Source: Peptoniphilus sp. BV3C26 (lineage in GTDB: Bacteria; Bacillota; Clostridia; Tissierellales; Peptoniphilaceae). From it: a stretch of DNA of 64,000 bases. This document shows positions 9,054 to 18,106 of this stretch, piece after piece; the first letter of the stretch is position 1; each line of letters opens with the position of its first letter. The DNA lies in contig NZ_AWXB01000018.1 of the NCBI RefSeq assembly GCF_000478985.1, positions 1 to 64,000 on the forward strand. Direction: 5' to 3'. The notes under the pieces are model-generated. The model had not been told where the DNA came from. It ran no database searches and worked only from the letters and a program-made list of their open reading frames with translations. The translations under genes were made by a program, and so were the position numbers.

Positions 9054-9175
9054 AACAATATGAATGAGATACTTCTATGACCTGTACCTTAATGAAAATA
9101 AGTATATTGGAGATCTGACATTTGATAAGGTGGTTGGTGTAGTTACAATTTTATCAAATAGAATTAATGAGATGT

Positions 9176-9257
9176 AATTTAACAGACACTGTATAGCAAA
9201 TTATAGACAAGAAAATATTAAGTATTGGAGAAGTGGAATTATTCTACTTCTTTTTTG
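9176..9257 (+). repeat. Repeat with terminator, copy A
   Basis: About 80 bases (AATTTAACAGAC through the T run) recur at 41224-41302 with scattered changes. The end is a terminator: GAAGTGGAA, TTA or shorter loop, TTCTACTTC, then T6 (9230-9256). In both places the repeat lies downstream of AbiEii-related debris. The 120 bases before it read YLNENKYIGDLTFDKVVG, which I cannot assign. Confidence 0.55.
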
Positions 9258-9259
9258 TT

Positions 9260-9436
9260 TCAAAATATGCTATAGAATATGATCTTTCGTATTTTTATAA
9301 ATTGAGTATGGGCTGTAGATGGATGGCATTTAAATGAAGATACCAAGATTTTCTCATCAGTTTTTTCACTCTTAGTTATATAATCTATTGCCAAACTTAG
9401 AGTTGATTTTATAGGATGTATTTTTGTAATTGCCAT
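9260..9436 (-). pseudogene. Relaxase (MobP/Rlx type), N-terminal fragment
   Basis: Read from 9436 the protein starts MAITKIHPIKSTLSLAIDYI and continues TDEKILVSSFKCHPSTAHTQF. This is the conserved start of relaxases of Tn1549-like and related mobilizable elements. After about 50 residues the frame leaves the family and stops, so the His-rich catalytic part is gone. It directly follows mobC, the normal gene order. Confidence 0.7.
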
Positions 9437-9437
9437 A

Positions 9438-9794
9438 TTAGTCACCATTGCTTTCTTTTGATTTATTAAGAAGTAGGGAGTGGATCTGCCATATTTCTTT
9501 TGATAATTTTTCTATCTGTTTATTCATTGATTCAATTTCATTTTTGTAAATAACACCAGTTGTATTAGTAGCTTTTGCAATCTGATTTATATTATTTGTT
9601 GCATTTGAAAGTAGCCATTGTAGGTTTCTAAATGGCTCTAAGTCTACTACATAAATCTCTTTTTCTAATACACATTTTCTAAGAAAGTGGGACATAGTTT
9701 TGCAATTTGCAAGTTTCATTTTCTTTTCAAAAACTTCTTTTTCTTCATCTGTTAAATATATTTTTAATTGATTATTTCTTTTTCTATTATCCAT
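9438..9794 (-). CDS. mobC: MobC-like relaxosome accessory protein
   Basis: This 118-residue protein starts at 9794 behind AGGAGAT on the minus strand. MDNRKRNNQLKIYLTDEEKE begins a ribbon-helix-helix-like DNA-binding region. NLQWLLSNATNNINQIAKATN matches the MobC motif, followed by a coiled tail. MobC proteins help the relaxase open DNA at oriT. Upstream lies a hairpin-rich oriT candidate, and downstream the relaxase is truncated, so transfer would need a relaxase supplied in trans. A second copy of only its 5' end lies at 18638-18724. Confidence 0.8.
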   Translation of the reverse strand: MDNRKRNNQLKIYLTDEEKEVFEKKMKLANCKTMSHFLRKCVLEKEIYVVDLEPFRNLQWLLSNATNNINQIAKATNTTGVIYKNEIESMNKQIEKLSKEIWQIHSLLLNKSKESNGD

Positions 9795-9935
9795 AGCATA
9801 TCTCCTTATCATAAAATATTGGGGTCTTAGGGTTCTCCCTAACAAGGTAAAATTGATAAAAAAAAGAAGCAGTCCATAAAGGTTCTGCTTCATCAATTTT
9901 TCGTAAGTGGGTACTCACTTACTGTGCTTGCTCAT
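9795..9935. other. oriT-like hairpin region, copy 1
   Basis: Upstream of mobC there are three dyads: GGGGTCTTAGGGTTCTCCC with CCCTAAC; GAAGCAG paired with CTGCTTC (about 9867-9893); and GTAAGTG paired with CACTTAC (about 9904-9923). The segment is repeated at 18725-18865 with paired changes in the stems. Position beside mobC and conserved hairpins make it a candidate transfer origin. The nick site is not identified. Confidence 0.5.
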
Positions 9936-9987
9936 ATACTAATAGTATAAGAACAGCTTTAAGCACATATTGAATTCTAATATTAGT

Positions 9988-10961
9988 TTAAGTAATTGTA
10001 CTTCTATATTTACTTGGTGTGATTCCATAAGTTGATTTGAATATTTTAGCAAAATGTCCTGTGTGTGTATAGCCAACTTTTTCTGCTATCGTAGATATTT
10101 TATACTCGGGATTTTTCAGCAATAATAATGCCTTATTAAGCCTTAGTTCTTTTAAGTACTCGTAGGGAGGAACACCGTAGTATTTGCGAAAAGCTAATTG
10201 AAATCGTGCAGGACTCATTAAAGCAATTTTAGAGAGTTCAAGTCCGTCAATATGAACCGATAAATCTTTTTTCATAGCTGATACAGCCCTTTTCAGATTT
10301 TGCTTATCTTTTTTAGTTAAGACAACGGATATATTTTTTCCTTTTCTTCTAACTCTGTAATTATGATAGATAATAGTTCCATAACTTTGCTTTCCAAATA
10401 TAAAGGCAAAATCTTTCCTTCAGCTTGGGATTCTCTTATCTGTTGAAATATAAAATTCAACTGCGGAGAATTTTGAGTTTTTAACAAATAAGAATTAAGA
10501 ATCTTTGCTTTTTCATATTCAAAATCATCATATTTTAATTTTAAGAAAGTATCAAAGTATTCTTTGGTTAGGATTATTTTCGTAAACTTTACAGGCTTAT
10601 TTGCCTCACAATAGGTATAAGTTTTCTTTTCTGTATTTAAGTAACAATATATACCTTTTTCTACATTATTTAACTTTCTGCCACCGACTTTAAATGAACT
10701 GCTTTCTGTTTCAAATTGGCTAATCTCTAAATACTTTTCAGATACTTCGGTTATTTTCTCCATTGTTTCATTTGGAGTAAAGTTAGCAATTAAAATTAGA
10801 ATTAAACGGCTGTCAAATTTTAGTATGCGAAAAGTACCTTTGCCAAAATGGGGATCTATTTTAAAGATTTGTTTGTTTTCAGTTGATAAAGTTGGAACAG
10901 GAATAAAAGGAGCGCCATGTACTAAGTTTGTTAAATAATCAATAACTGTTCTATCCATCAA
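9988..10961 (-). pseudogene. AraC-family regulator, frameshifted (cassette 2)
   Basis: Two minus-strand frames together make one AraC protein of about 320 residues. An N-terminal 214-residue sensor part (10317-10961) is followed by the double helix-turn-helix (9988-10275, ending VGYTHTGHFAKIFKSTYG, then ITPSKY). Adding one A to an A6 run near 10330 joins them through VVLTKKDKQNLKRA. It is divergent from the ABC-feo operon, so it was probably its activator, like YbtA for ybtPQ. It is either a true pseudogene or a homopolymer error. Confidence 0.8.
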
Positions 10962-10980
10962 TTCTACTCACCTCTTTTAA

Positions 10981-11015
10981 TATCACAAATTTATTTTATT
11001 ATATCACAAATTTAT
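10981..11015. promoter_or_regulatory. Direct repeats in the araC-ABC intergenic region
   Basis: TATCACAAATTTAT occurs at 10981-10994 and again at 11002-11015, 21 bases apart, which is two helical turns. Direct repeats with this spacing are typical of AraC-family binding sites. The site lies just upstream of the broken araC gene and faces the ABC-feo operon. Confidence 0.55.
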
Positions 11016-11093
11016 AAAAATGTAAATAGAAATACTGATAAAAAGCTTATAAATAAAGGGATTACAAGGAATATCAAAATTCATAGTTAGATT

Positions 11094-11148
11094 TTGAGTT
11101 ATAAAAAATTAGCTTTATAATGAATGTAGTTAGTTAGATACGGCTAAC
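11094..11148 (+). promoter_or_regulatory. Promoter and GTTAG-N6-CTAAC box of the ABC-feo operon
   Basis: A possible promoter is TTGAGT (11094-11099), 16 bases, TATAAT (11116-11121). The palindrome GTTAG-ATACGG-CTAAC follows at 11133-11148, at about +6 to +21, where a bound repressor would block transcription. The same box precedes cassettes 1 and 4. Its presence before feo genes suggests iron or manganese control. Confidence 0.65.
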
Positions 11149-11174
11149 AATTATGAAAGGAGATGGAATAACTA

Positions 11175-12941
11175 ATGGAAAAAAAGAAGACAGGGATATC
11201 TTATGTATTCCAATTAGCAAAAAATGAGAGAAAAAAGCTACATTTAGGAATGTTTTTATCTGTCATTTCTGCGGCTTTATCATTAGTTCCTTATTTTGTA
11301 GTTTATAAGATATTACTAATGATATTCCAGAAAAACATTTCGTATACAGAAATTTTAATGTGGGCAGGTATAGGAATTATAAGTGCTGTTTTGCAAGCAA
11401 TACTAATGTCCTTTGCGGGCATTTTATCTCATACAGCAGCTTTTAACACAATACACAGAATTAAGCTGAAAGTTGTAAATCATATTTCAAAATTTAATTT
11501 GGGATTCTTTCAAGAGCATGCCCCCGGAGAAATTAAAACATTGTTGTTTGATGATGTAGATAGAGTTGAAAATTTTTTGGCTCATAGCACTTTGGAATTA
11601 GCTCAGGTGGCAGTTGTTCCGGTTATTATGTTCATTTTCATGTTGAAATTAAATTGGATGATGGCATTTGTTATGCTTATTCCTATGATTTTGGGATTAG
11701 GAATTCCTATGATGCTAATAAAGAATTATCCGGATATGTCAACGGAGCTATCCGAAGATATTGCTGATTTAAATGCTTCGGCAAACGAATTTATAAAGGC
11801 TATGCCTGTAATAAAAATGTATCATTTAACAGCAGAAAAATTTGAACAATATAGAAGCTCATTGAATGCGTATATTACTTGTTGGAAAAAGATGTGTGTG
11901 AGTTCTTGCTATCCTTTATCAATAACTTTAGTGGTTTTGGATTCAGCAATCTTATTTACATTGCCGTTCGGAGGATATTTCTTTTTGAGAAATTCTTTAT
12001 CAGCAACATCCTATTTGCTATTTATTATGCTTACAATGTGCTTTTTTGTTTCGTTCTTAAATATGGTAACAATCTTTATGCAATCTATGGAGCTTGGAAG
12101 CGGATTGGATAACATAAAAAAAATAATGGATATGGATGAATTGAAAGACGGAACAAAAATCATAAACAAGAATGAGTGTATGAAAATAGATTTTAAAGAC
12201 GTTACTTTCAGTTATGACGATGAAGAAACAAAAAATAAAGCATTACAACATATAAATTTATTCTTAAAACCGAATACAATAAATGCTTTTGTGGGACCTT
12301 CCGGTGCAGGCAAGACAACTGCTGCACAATTGATTGGGAGGTACTGGGATGTAACAAGTGGAGCAATTAAAATTAACGACATACCGATCAATGAATTAAA
12401 AATAGATAATTTGATGGACATTACATCATTTGTTTTTCAAGATGTATTTCTTTTGGAGGACACTCTCTATGAGAATATTCGTATGGGAACAGATGCAGAT
12501 GAAAATAAGATTATTGAGGCTGCAAAAGCAGCACAAATTCATGACTTTATTATGAGTTTACCGAATGGATATCAGACAAGAATCGGGGATCAAGGGGTGA
12601 AATTGTCAGGTGGACAGCAACAAAGAATCTCAATCGCTAGGGCAATACTCAAAGATTCTCCAATTATTATTTTTGATGAAGCAACTTCCTATTCAGATAT
12701 AGAAAATGAGTACCAGATACAGTTAGCACTTCAAAACTTGTTGAAAAATAAAACAATTATTATGATTGCTCATCGTTTGCATACTATTAAGAATGCAGAT
12801 CAAATTGTTGTATTTGATGAAGGGGAAGTCGTAGAGGTTGGAACACATAAAACTCTTTTAGAAAGAAAAGGGGTCTATGAAAGTATGTGGAACACATACA
12901 CAAAAGATTACTTTGGAGAGGGGGTAAGTGCAAATGCTTAA
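11175..12941 (+). CDS. ABC half-transporter, permease-ATPase fusion (YbtP-like, cassette 2)
   Basis: The 588-residue protein has six membrane helices (about 20-310) and an ATPase domain. Motifs are Walker A GPSGAGKTT (about 373), Q-loop FVFQDVFLLED, signature LSGGQQQR (about 477), Walker B IIIFDEATSY (about 497) and H-loop IAHRL. It starts behind AAAGGAG at ATG 11175. The second subunit gene overlaps its end. It forms one operon with that gene and feoAB, which links the transporter to iron. The substrate, probably a metal-chelate, is inferred. Confidence 0.88.
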   Translation: MEKKKTGISYVFQLAKNERKKLHLGMFLSVISAALSLVPYFVVYKILLMIFQKNISYTEILMWAGIGIISAVLQAILMSFAGILSHTAAFNTIHRIKLKVVNHISKFNLGFFQEHAPGEIKTLLFDDVDRVENFLAHSTLELAQVAVVPVIMFIFMLKLNWMMAFVMLIPMILGLGIPMMLIKNYPDMSTELSEDIADLNASANEFIKAMPVIKMYHLTAEKFEQYRSSLNAYITCWKKMCVSSCYPLSITLVVLDSAILFTLPFGGYFFLRNSLSATSYLLFIMLTMCFFVSFLNMVTIFMQSMELGSGLDNIKKIMDMDELKDGTKIINKNECMKIDFKDVTFSYDDEETKNKALQHINLFLKPNTINAFVGPSGAGKTTAAQLIGRYWDVTSGAIKINDIPINELKIDNLMDITSFVFQDVFLLEDTLYENIRMGTDADENKIIEAAKAAQIHDFIMSLPNGYQTRIGDQGVKLSGGQQQRISIARAILKDSPIIIFDEATSYSDIENEYQIQLALQNLLKNKTIIMIAHRLHTIKNADQIVVFDEGEVVEVGTHKTLLERKGVYESMWNTYTKDYFGEGVSANA

Positions 12942-14682
12942 GATTATTAGAACACTTCTGAAAGATAAAAAAGAAAAATTGTATTTACCGATTTTTCTAA
13001 TGGTTATTGATTCGATAGGAAGCATTGTTTTGTATTTAATGCTCTATTTTACCGTAGTTAGTATATTGCAAAATACATTAACTAAAACCTTAATCATAGA
13101 ATATACGGTAATATGTTTCATCAGTATGATTGCAAGGATACTGATTTATAGGCATGCATACTATTTGAGCTTTTCAAGAGGAGCTGAAATGTGTGGAGAT
13201 ATGCGTTTGGATTTAGCAAATCATTATAGGAGTTTGAGCCTTGGTCATTTCCAAAAAAATAGTAGTGGTTATCTATTATCAACTCTTACAAAAGATTTGA
13301 GTAGTTTTGAACTGATCATAACGCACACCTTGCCATCGGTTATTAAAACGGCAGTTACAGCAATATTGATTTTATTAGGCACATTTTTTATCGATTGGAA
13401 GCTCGCATTATTAGAGTGTTTAGTATTGCTTATCGCATATCCTATGTTGATATGGGGCAACAAATTGATAGAAAAATACGGGGCAAGAAAAAGAAATTTA
13501 AATTCTAAGATGATTTCTATTATTTTAGAGTACATTCAAGGTATGAAAGCGTTTAAGTCAGCTAATATGACAAGTGAACATTTTGAAAGAATGATAAATA
13601 CACTTGAAAATGTTAGAAAGACAAGCGTAAACGCAGAAAAGAAAATGGCGTTACCTACAAGTATGTACTTTATCACAGTTAACTTTTTGCTTCCGATAGT
13701 TCTTCTTATAGGAGGATATTTGCTTATAGATGGTAGTGTTAAAACTGAACAGTTTGTAGCTTTTATGCTTATGAGTTTAGCATTATCTGCACTTCTTATT
13801 GCCTTTCAACATTCCTATGGACTATTGAAAGATTTGAAATTAGCTGCAAGTAATCTTGAGAAAGCTTATGAAACGAAGCCATTGCCTTATTCTGAAAATG
13901 AAGTTGAATTAGAAAATTTTGATATTCAATTTAAGAATGTAAATTTTTCTTATGATAGAAATAAAACGATTCTGAACAATATTTCGTTTGAAGCAAAAGA
14001 AGGAACTTCTACAGCTTTAATTGGTCCTTCCGGTGGAGGAAAAACTACAATCGCTAATTTGATTGCAAGATTTTGGGATGTAAATAGTGGAGAAATTATA
14101 ATTGGTGGAAAAAATATAAAATCCATAAAACCTGATGTGTTGCTTAAATATGTTAGTCAGGTTTTTCAAGATAATGTACTGTTAACCGATACTGTTTATA
14201 ACAATATCAGGGTTGGAAAACCTAATGCAACAAAGGAAGAAGTTTATCAAGCTGCAAAATTAGCTTGTTGCCATGAATTTATTTTGAAAATGAAGGATGG
14301 ATATGAAACGGAAATAAAAGATGGAGGAAGTACATTATCCGGCGGTGAACGACAAAGGATTGCTATTGCAAGAGCGATTCTGAAGGATGCACCAATTCTT
14401 TTGTTGGATGAATCTACAGCTTCTCTTGATCCTGATAATGAAGCTAAAATCAATAATGCTTTGGAGCATTTAATGCAAGGAAAGACAGTTTTTGTTATTG
14501 CTCACAGATTGAATACCATTAAAAACGCTAATCAAATTATTTTGATAAATAACGGAAGAATTGAAGAACAAGGAAATCATAATGAACTTTATGGAAAAAA
14601 AGGACATTACTATGAAATGGTAAATACACAGGAAAGAGCGAAAAAGTGGATGATAAAGGAGAATAGTTATGGAGAGGCTTAG
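12934..14682 (+). CDS. ABC half-transporter, permease-ATPase fusion (YbtQ-like, cassette 2)
   Basis: This 582-residue partner is taken to start at ATG 12934, about nine bases after GAGAGGGGG and overlapping the previous gene by 8 bases. GTG 12928 is possible. The membrane domain covers residues 1-310. Walker A GPSGGGKTT is near 363, signature LSGGERQR near 467 and Walker B ILLLDESTAS near 488, with Ser in place of the usual Ala after the catalytic Glu. It overlaps feoA by 14 bases, so transporter and Feo synthesis are coupled. Confidence 0.88.
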   Translation: MLKIIRTLLKDKKEKLYLPIFLMVIDSIGSIVLYLMLYFTVVSILQNTLTKTLIIEYTVICFISMIARILIYRHAYYLSFSRGAEMCGDMRLDLANHYRSLSLGHFQKNSSGYLLSTLTKDLSSFELIITHTLPSVIKTAVTAILILLGTFFIDWKLALLECLVLLIAYPMLIWGNKLIEKYGARKRNLNSKMISIILEYIQGMKAFKSANMTSEHFERMINTLENVRKTSVNAEKKMALPTSMYFITVNFLLPIVLLIGGYLLIDGSVKTEQFVAFMLMSLALSALLIAFQHSYGLLKDLKLAASNLEKAYETKPLPYSENEVELENFDIQFKNVNFSYDRNKTILNNISFEAKEGTSTALIGPSGGGKTTIANLIARFWDVNSGEIIIGGKNIKSIKPDVLLKYVSQVFQDNVLLTDTVYNNIRVGKPNATKEEVYQAAKLACCHEFILKMKDGYETEIKDGGSTLSGGERQRIAIARAILKDAPILLLDESTASLDPDNEAKINNALEHLMQGKTVFVIAHRLNTIKNANQIILINNGRIEEQGNHNELYGKKGHYYEMVNTQERAKKWMIKENSYGEA

Positions 14683-14893
14683 TACTTTGAAAGAAAAGAC
14701 AAAAGGTAAAGTTGTTGAAATTATTGGTGATACACATTTTCAAAGCAGAATAATATCTATCGGAATAACTGTCGGAAGCGATGTTGAAGTTATCCAGAAT
14801 TATAAAAAGCAACCTATTCTCATTTATTGTAGAGATACGATGATAGCTGTCAATAAGATAGAGGCAGAGAAAATAATGATGGAGGTGCTTTGA
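14669..14893 (+). CDS. feoA: FeoA-like SH3-domain protein
   Basis: The 74-residue protein starts at ATG 14669 behind AAAGGAG, inside the end of the ABC gene. It has the FeoA pattern of a small beta-barrel: KGKVVEIIGD, SRIISIGITVGSDVEVIQNY, and the ending MIAVNKIEAEKIMMEV. FeoA binds FeoB at the membrane and is needed for ferrous iron uptake. feoB follows after 3 bases. Confidence 0.9.
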   Translation: MERLSTLKEKTKGKVVEIIGDTHFQSRIISIGITVGSDVEVIQNYKKQPILIYCRDTMIAVNKIEAEKIMMEVL

Positions 14894-14896
14894 GAT

Positions 14897-16918
14897 ATGA
14901 AGAAAATAACGATTGCTTTGCTGGGGCAGCCTAATTCTGGAAAATCGACTTTGTTTAATGGGTTGACAGGCTCAAATCAACATGTTGGAAATTGGCCGGG
15001 TAAAACCGTTGAGAAAAAAGAAGGCGAATTTTCGTATAAAGATACCAATTATACGATTGTGGATTTACCAGGAACTTACGGATTATCAGCAAATTCAGAG
15101 GAAGAAGTTATAACAAGAGAATATATAGAAACCGGGAACGCAGACCTAATTGCTATTATGGCAGATGCTTCACAATTAAATCGAAGTCTATTTATGCTCT
15201 CTGACTACATTGGAATAAATATTCCGGTTGTCTTAATCATGAACATGATGGATGTTGCTACAAGTCAAGGGAAAAATATAAATATAAAGGGGTTACAAAA
15301 ATCCTTGAATATACCTGTCATTCCTATCGTTGCGGCAGATAAAAAGGAATACAAAGAGTTTTATGCTTTTCTGGAGCGTTCAGACAGCGGAAGGATTTTA
15401 GCAGACAATAATTTTGAAAGAGCATATGAAAGTGTCGCCGGAGATAAATATAAATTGCTGAAAAATTACATTCCTGATGAAGGGATAGGCGTATTTTCAA
15501 AATCATGGATTGTCGGGAAATTATTCGATCAAGATGTGAAAGTAATCGAATTGGTAAAAGATAATGTTGATGAATACAAATTTAAAGAAATAGAGGATAT
15601 ATTAAGAGGCATCAAAAATGGGAATCTGATAACCGGTAATTGCAAATTCGATTGGATAGATAAACTTATCAATGCAAATGTTATTCAGAAAAAGAGAGTA
15701 TTTAAGAGAAGCAAATTTGATCGTATAGCCACAAGTAAAGCTTTCGGAAAACCTATGGCTATCGGAGTTATCATTTTAGGATTAGTTGCTTCTATGCTCA
15801 TCGGATTTCCGCTAATGGGGTTATTTGGGTTTGTTATACCTAAAATATCAACATTGTTGGCAAAGGGGCTTGTCGCCATTGGAGTATCAAATTGGCTGAT
15901 TTCACTTTTGTGTGGAGCCGTAATGACTGCAATTACTTTTGCATTGCAAATGGCAAGTTATGTATTGGGAATTAGCTTAGTATTTGGATTCTTGGAAGAT
16001 GTAGGATATATGGCAAGAGTTTCCTATGTCTTTGACAACACTATGTCAAAATTAGGATTGCAAGGAAAAGCAATTATGCCGTTCTTGTTAAGTTTCGGCT
16101 GTAATATAGGTGGAATCACAGGAACGAGAGTAATTGATTCATGGGGACAGAGGGTTATGACGATTGCATTATCTTGGGTAGTCCCTTGCGGGTCAACATG
16201 GGGAGTAGTCGGGCTTGTTACAGGAACATTCTTCGGAAAACAGGCAGTATTTGTGATATTAAGCCTATTTGTAGTTGCTTTTCTACATTTACTAATCACA
16301 TATAGGATTTTTAGAAAATCGCTTTATGAGGGAAGTGAACATTTTGGAATGATTATGGAACTTCCACCATATCACAAGCCACATTGGAAAAATTTACTTT
16401 CTTCTGTAATGAATAGGATGGGAAATGTACTGAAAAGGGCATTGAGTATCATTATCCTTATTTCTGTTATATTTTGGATTCTTGCCTATACGCCTGATGG
16501 AAATATAGCTAACAGCCTTATTTATAAAGTAGGAACATTTATAGAGCCTGTAACAAAATTGTTTGGGTTACCATGGCAATTATTTATGGCTTTTGTTGCT
16601 TCTGCAATGGGAAAAGAATCGGCATTAGGAGTAATGGCATCATTATTTACTTCTTCAGGAATATGGCATGCAGTTGAGGTTAAAGGGACAGTAGATACCG
16701 CTATTCTAAGCAATAATATGTTGACAATGATTTCAAAGCCGGAAGCCTTAGCATTTACTTTTGCCTTTTTCTTCAATATGCCTTGTTTAATGGCTCTTGC
16801 AGCTACCGCACAAGAAACACATTCAAAAAAATGGACGATAAAAATAGCACTGTATTATATATTATCGGCTCTAATTATATCTTGTGTGGCGTATCATATT
16901 GGACTACTGATTTTTTAA
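14897..16918 (+). CDS. feoB: FeoB ferrous iron transporter
   Basis: This 673-residue protein is full length for FeoB. Residues 1-165 are the G domain: G1 GQPNSGKST, G3 DLPGTYG, G4 MNMMD. A helical GDI-like linker follows. From about 290 the membrane core carries two gate repeats, including LSFGCNIGGITGTR and ALAFTFAFFFNMPCLMALAA with its conserved Cys, and VASAMGKESALGV. It imports Fe(II) across the cytoplasmic membrane. Being in the same transcript as a YbtPQ-like pair is unusual and links the two uptake routes. Confidence 0.95.
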   Translation: MKKITIALLGQPNSGKSTLFNGLTGSNQHVGNWPGKTVEKKEGEFSYKDTNYTIVDLPGTYGLSANSEEEVITREYIETGNADLIAIMADASQLNRSLFMLSDYIGINIPVVLIMNMMDVATSQGKNINIKGLQKSLNIPVIPIVAADKKEYKEFYAFLERSDSGRILADNNFERAYESVAGDKYKLLKNYIPDEGIGVFSKSWIVGKLFDQDVKVIELVKDNVDEYKFKEIEDILRGIKNGNLITGNCKFDWIDKLINANVIQKKRVFKRSKFDRIATSKAFGKPMAIGVIILGLVASMLIGFPLMGLFGFVIPKISTLLAKGLVAIGVSNWLISLLCGAVMTAITFALQMASYVLGISLVFGFLEDVGYMARVSYVFDNTMSKLGLQGKAIMPFLLSFGCNIGGITGTRVIDSWGQRVMTIALSWVVPCGSTWGVVGLVTGTFFGKQAVFVILSLFVVAFLHLLITYRIFRKSLYEGSEHFGMIMELPPYHKPHWKNLLSSVMNRMGNVLKRALSIIILISVIFWILAYTPDGNIANSLIYKVGTFIEPVTKLFGLPWQLFMAFVASAMGKESALGVMASLFTSSGIWHAVEVKGTVDTAILSNNMLTMISKPEALAFTFAFFFNMPCLMALAATAQETHSKKWTIKIALYYILSALIISCVAYHIGLLIF

Positions 16919-16930
16919 GGTGTGATAAGT

Positions 16931-17164
16931 ATGCTTATACAACTATTAGAAGTATTGAAAAAGAAAAAGACTTGCACTTTGCAAGAACTTGCTGAACTGA
17001 CAGGTGAGGATTTAGATAGTGTAAAAATGAAAATTGAATATCTCGAAAATAATGGATATTTGGTAAAAACGAAAAGGTCTGCAATAAGTAAATGCCAAAG
17101 TCAATGTTTGGGATGCTCGAATTGTGTTGTTAATCAAGATGATATTTGGATTGTAAAAGATTGA
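16931..17164 (+). CDS. feoC: FeoC-like winged-helix protein with Cys cluster
   Basis: I choose ATG 16931, nine bases after AAGGTG; GTG 16922 leaves no spacing. The 77-residue protein has a winged-helix start (LLEVLKKKKTCTLQELAELT). It then has four cysteines in C-x4-C-x2-C-x2-C order within KCQSQCLGCSNC, the pattern of FeoC proteins that bind an Fe-S cluster. It is the last gene of the feo operon and probably senses iron or oxygen and adjusts FeoB stability or transcription. Confidence 0.75.
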   Translation: MLIQLLEVLKKKKTCTLQELAELTGEDLDSVKMKIEYLENNGYLVKTKRSAISKCQSQCLGCSNCVVNQDDIWIVKD

Positions 17165-17194
17165 TAATAAACGGCAAATAAATGGAGGAATAAA

Positions 17195-17308
17195 ATGGGA
17201 AGGTCTATATGTTTATTTCAAATAATAAGTCGCAATAAAAATAGCCCTTTTTTCTATAGACTTTATATCTGTCAGTCTTTTCATATACTCACTCGTCTAA
17301 ACAATTAA
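17195..17308 (+). CDS. Possible 37-residue peptide after feo operon
   Basis: An ORF starting MGRSICLFQIISRNK lies 30 bases after feoC and has a good ribosome site (GGAGG, seven bases before ATG). It has no recognisable domain and ends QSFHILTRLNN. It may be a real small protein or chance sequence in the operon trailer. Confidence 0.3.
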   Translation: MGRSICLFQIISRNKNSPFFYRLYICQSFHILTRLNN

Positions 17309-17344
17309 ATACAATTAAGGAAAGAATGGGTTTCGTTCATTTTA

Positions 17345-17384
17345 GAGGACTTCTTATGCCAAGATGCAGGAGTCCTCCTTTTTT
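17345..17384 (+). terminator. Intrinsic terminator after the feo operon
   Basis: GAGGACT (17345-17351) pairs with AGTCCTC (17371-17377) and is followed by a T6 run. It would end transcription of the ABC-feo operon or of the small ORF. Confidence 0.7.
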
Positions 17385-17426
17385 GTCTGAAAAACAAACA
17401 GATAAAAAAGAAATGGAGGAAACTTT

Positions 17427-17838
17427 ATGGCAAAAGAGTATTACCTTTATGTCGGAGGACAAAAGGTGAAAGTCAGTGAAGATATTTATAAAGTCTACTG
17501 GCGAGAAAAAGAACACGAAAAGTATTTGGAGCAGGTGGACAAGAAAAACCACTTGCTCTTTTTTTCGTCTCTAAATCACGATGGGAATTTTGAAAATAAT
17601 CTATGAAGATAAAAATGTTGATGTTGAAAAAGTTGTAGCTACACAAATAATGATTGAAGCACTAAGAAATGCTATGTCAAAGTTAAATGAGGAGGAACGG
17701 GAAATAATCGAAAGATTATATTTCAATGATGAAACACTTCGTGCAGTAGCAAAGACTCAAAATATATCACATCCTGCTTTAATAAAAAGGCGAGATAAGA
17801 TTTTAGAAAAACTAAAGAAATTTATAGAAGAAATATAG
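17427..17838 (+). pseudogene. Sigma-70-like regulatory ORF of a conjugative element, frameshifted
   Basis: The first frame starts at ATG 17427 behind GGAGG: MAKEYYLYVGGQKVKVSEDI, then a basic YKVYWREKEHEKYLEQVDKK segment. After NHDGNFENN it shifts. The other frame continues DVEKVVATQIMIEALRNAMS and ends with a sigma region-4-like helix-turn-helix (LRAVAKTQNISHPALIKRR). Together they make the short sigma-like protein often found next to serine recombinases in Tn1549-like elements. One base change near 17600 broke it. Confidence 0.7.
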
Positions 17839-17842
17839 TTTC

Positions 17843-17884
17843 TGGTTACCAAAGAGGGCAAATTTTCCTTTATAAATTGAAGGG
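17843..17884. repeat. GGTTACCAAAGAGGGCAAA repeat, copy 1
   Basis: A 42-base segment containing GGTTACCAAAGAGGGCAAA recurs at 27025-27066, with a few changes in its second half. Both copies stand upstream of serine recombinase gene remains. They mark the same position in two related elements. Confidence 0.6.
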
Positions 17885-18106
17885 AGATCTGTCCTTATAT
17901 TTTATTTAAGGAAGTGATGAAAACCATAAAGTTGAAGAGAATCTCTCTTAAAGCCGTTAGGCTATTGTTCCTTGAAAACTGAATAGACCAAGGTAGGACT
18001 TTATCTGCTTGTGGAGAATTATGACTTACGCCATGACCTTTCTGCTGAAAGAAATTTTGGTTTTATGAATACTGAGAAATCAAGGAAACAAGAAAGCGAG
18101 CGATAA

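Noticed and set aside
17972-17988. CCTTGAAAACTGAATAG, like a ribosomal RNA leader or spacer
   Set aside because: No rRNA sequence follows on either strand; the phrase alone is too short to support an RNA gene.
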